NCBI RefSeq assembly: GCF_000282495.1
Contig: NZ_AKJE01000038.1
Coordinates: forward strand, 1 to 45,455
Length of the DNA: 45,455 nt
Source: Pseudomonas sp. GM79
Lineage (GTDB): Bacteria; Pseudomonadota; Gammaproteobacteria; Pseudomonadales; Pseudomonadaceae
Direction of reading: 5' to 3'
Position 1 is the first letter of the stretch. Every line of letters begins with the position of its first letter. Made by a program: the position numbers and the translations under genes. Positions 43,754-45,455 of this stretch are shown here, piece after piece. Below the pieces are notes generated by a model. It saw nothing but the letters and a program-made list of their open reading frames with translations, did no database searches and had not been told where the DNA came from.

Positions 43754-45455
43754 TTACAGCAGGATGGTGCGGATGTCCGCCAGCAGGTCGCTCAGACGCT
43801 TGGTGAAGCGTGCAGCAGCGGCGCCGTTGATCACACGGTGATCGTAGGACAGCGACAGCGGCAGCATCAGTTTCGGCTGGAAGGCTTTGCCGTCCCAGAC
43901 TGGCTGGATGGTTGCCTTGGAAACACCGAGGATCGCCACTTCCGGCGCGTTGACGATCGGCGTGAAGCCGGTGCCGCCAATGTGGCCGAGGCTGGAAATG
44001 GTGAAGCAGGCGCCTTGCATGTCGTCAGCGGTGAGCTTTTTGTCGCGGGCTTTGGCGGCCAGCGCAGCGGCTTCGGCTGCCAGTTGCAACAGGCTCTTCT
44101 GGTCGACGTTCTTGATGACCGGTACCAGCAGGCCTTCAGGGGTGTCGACCGCGAAGCCGATGTTCACGTACTTCTTGCGGATGATCGCCTTGCCGCTTGG
44201 CGCCAGCGAACTGTTGAAGTCCGGCAGTTCCTTGAGCAGGTGCGCGCAGGATTTGAGCAGCAGCGGCAGGATGGTCAGCTTGACGCCAGCCTTCTCTGCA
44301 ACGGCTTTCTGAGCAATACGGAACGCTTCCAGCTCGGTGATATCAGCCGAATCGAACTGAGTCACGTGAGGAATGTTCAGCCAGCTGCGATGCAGGCTCG
44401 ACGCGCCGATTTGCATCAGGCGAGTCATCGGCACTTCTTCGATTTCACCGAAGCGGCTGAAGTCCACGACCGGAATCGGCGGGATGCCCGCGCCGCCGGT
44501 TGCACCAGCTGCAGCGGCCGGTGCTTCCTTGGCCTTCTGCATCATGGCTTTGACGTAAACCTGCACGTCTTCTTTCAGGATGCGACCGTGCGGACCGCTG
44601 GCGCCAACGGCGCTCAGCTCGACGCCGAACTCGCGGGCCAGTTGGCGAACAGCCGGGCCTGCGTGAACCTTGGCGCCTGGCTTGGCCGGGGCAGCAACAG
44701 GTGCGGCCGGTGCCGGAGCAGCAGGTGCAGCAGCGGCTGGAGCAGGAGCGCTCGGTGCAGCAGCGGCCGGGGCCGGAGCCGCAGCAGGTGCCGCGCCTTT
44801 GACCTTCAGCTTCAGGATCAGGTCGCCGGTACCGACTTCGTCATCCAGCTTGATGGAAACGCTTTCCACCACGCCAGCGGCAGGCGATGGAATTTCCATG
44901 CTCGCCTTGTCGGATTCCAGAGTGATCAGCGACTGGTCGGCGACGACGGTGTCGCCAGCCTTGACCAGCACTTCGATGATCTTGGCCTTGCCCGCCGAAC
45001 CGATGTCCGGGACGTGAATGTCCTGGACAGTGTCGGCAACCGGAGCCGCCGGAGCCGCAGCGGCTGGCGCTGGAGCAGCGGCAGCAGGCGCAGCAGCCTG
45101 GGCTGGAGCGGCCGCGGCCGGTGCAGCAGCACCCGCCACTTCCAGGTCCAGAATCAGGTCGCCGGTGCCGACTTCGTCGTTGAGCTTGACGCTGATGGCC
45201 TTGACCACGCCAGCGGCAGGCGATGGAATTTCCATGCTGGCCTTGTCGGATTCCAGGGTGATCAGAGACTGATCAGCCTCGACGGTGTCGCCGACCTTGA
45301 CCTGGATCTCGATGATCTGGGCCTTGCCCGACGAACCGATGTCCGGCACGTGCACTTGCTGAACGCTGGCAGCAGCAGGCGCGGCGGCTGGAGCGGCCGG
45401 CGCTTTGGCGGCAGCAGGCGCAGCTTCAGCCTTGGCAGCTGGCGCAGCGGCAGCC
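43754..45455 (-). CDS. aceF: pyruvate dehydrogenase E2, dihydrolipoyl acetyltransferase AceF (partial, N-terminus outside)
   Basis: The frame runs off the right edge; the visible 567 codons encode the C-terminal part. Two lipoyl domains are complete, each with the lipoyl-lysine motif ESDKASMEIPSPAAG, separated by Ala/Pro-rich linkers. A peripheral subunit-binding domain follows (HAGPAVRQLAREFGVELSAV), then the acetyltransferase core with the catalytic segment DHRVINGAAAARF near the end. Upstream of the first visible lipoyl domain the frame continues as an Ala/Pro/Lys linker, which implies a further lipoyl domain outside the window. A possible GTG at 45355 is therefore not the start. The two lipoyl modules are near-identical at DNA level (about 44815-44960 and 45150-45300), a recombination-prone repeat. 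E2 forms the core of the complex making acetyl-CoA. Confidence 0.97.
   Translation of the reverse strand, partial: AAAAPAAKAEAAPAAAKAPAAPAAAPAAASVQQVHVPDIGSSGKAQIIEIQVKVGDTVEADQSLITLESDKASMEIPSPAAGVVKAISVKLNDEVGTGDLILDLEVAGAAAPAAAAPAQAAAPAAAAPAPAAAAPAAPVADTVQDIHVPDIGSAGKAKIIEVLVKAGDTVVADQSLITLESDKASMEIPSPAAGVVESVSIKLDDEVGTGDLILKLKVKGAAPAAAPAPAAAAPSAPAPAAAAPAAPAPAAPVAAPAKPGAKVHAGPAVRQLAREFGVELSAVGASGPHGRILKEDVQVYVKAMMQKAKEAPAAAAGATGGAGIPPIPVVDFSRFGEIEEVPMTRLMQIGASSLHRSWLNIPHVTQFDSADITELEAFRIAQKAVAEKAGVKLTILPLLLKSCAHLLKELPDFNSSLAPSGKAIIRKKYVNIGFAVDTPEGLLVPVIKNVDQKSLLQLAAEAAALAAKARDKKLTADDMQGACFTISSLGHIGGTGFTPIVNAPEVAILGVSKATIQPVWDGKAFQPKLMLPLSLSYDHRVINGAAAARFTKRLSDLLADIRTILL

Noticed and set aside
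45355..45357. GTG as the start of aceF
   Set aside because: The frame continues upstream with an Ala/Pro/Lys linker typical of E2 proteins, so this codon is internal and the gene simply leaves the window.

Overview
The window looks like chromosomal DNA of a fluorescent Pseudomonas (P. fluorescens-type). The evidence is a GC-rich coding style, many copies of the Pseudomonas REP palindrome (core GAGCGGGCTTGCTCGC), and a gene set (aceF, dipA, msrA, rlmJ, a long acyl-CoA dehydrogenase, an NhaP2-type antiporter, mscK, selO and a parA-like gene) that, as I remember it, follows the order around PA5016-PA5028 of P. aeruginosa. Against that backbone, four blocks look like lineage-specific additions: an aryl-polyene cluster, a chemoreceptor/ZapA block, the put genes, and a type VI/Rhs island. 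No tRNA, rRNA, CRISPR array, transposase or integrase was seen.

Region by region. Positions 1-5369 (minus strand) are the promoter-proximal part of an aryl-polyene type lipid/pigment operon: a chain-length-factor-like ketosynthase homologue, a PlsC acyltransferase, two acyl carrier proteins, a small membrane protein, an acyl-activating ligase fused to a hot-dog dehydratase, a family 2 glycosyltransferase and the start of an LpxL-like acyltransferase. Most genes overlap, and a candidate sigma-70 promoter with an adjacent palindrome sits upstream. Positions 5727-9011 hold an orphan ParA ATPase, thioredoxin 2, a small HigA-N-terminus-like protein and the AMPylase SelO. Positions 9024-14151 carry a large MscK-type mechanosensitive channel and a K+/H+ antiporter, both linked to ion and osmotic balance. 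Positions 14373-18853 hold two different chemoreceptors flanking a ZapB-like/ZapA-like overlapping pair. A long-form acyl-CoA dehydrogenase follows.

Positions 21045-26944 are the divergent putA/putP pair for proline use. PutA has its N-terminal ribbon-helix-helix repressor domain, and the intergenic region carries six GTTGCA/TGCAAC sites that it should bind. Positions 27323-36077 are a type VI secretion cargo island: VgrG, a DUF4123 adaptor, a 1553-residue Rhs protein whose last ~140 residues look like an RNase A-type CdiA-CT toxin, and a CdiI-like immunity gene. It is followed by a second, unrecognised two-gene module. The DNA turns clearly AT-rich from the toxin tip to the end of this module. 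Next comes a strongly structured RNA segment (36334-36572) with duplicated sequence boxes and a hairpin over the Shine-Dalgarno site of a small DUF3077-like gene. The right part returns to backbone genes: rlmJ, msrA, dipA, a PhoD-like phosphatase, and aceF, which runs off the window.

The most promising items for new biology are the structured leader before the DUF3077-like gene, the unrecognised toxin/immunity-like pair after the Rhs locus, and the second ZapA/ZapB-like pair embedded between chemoreceptors.
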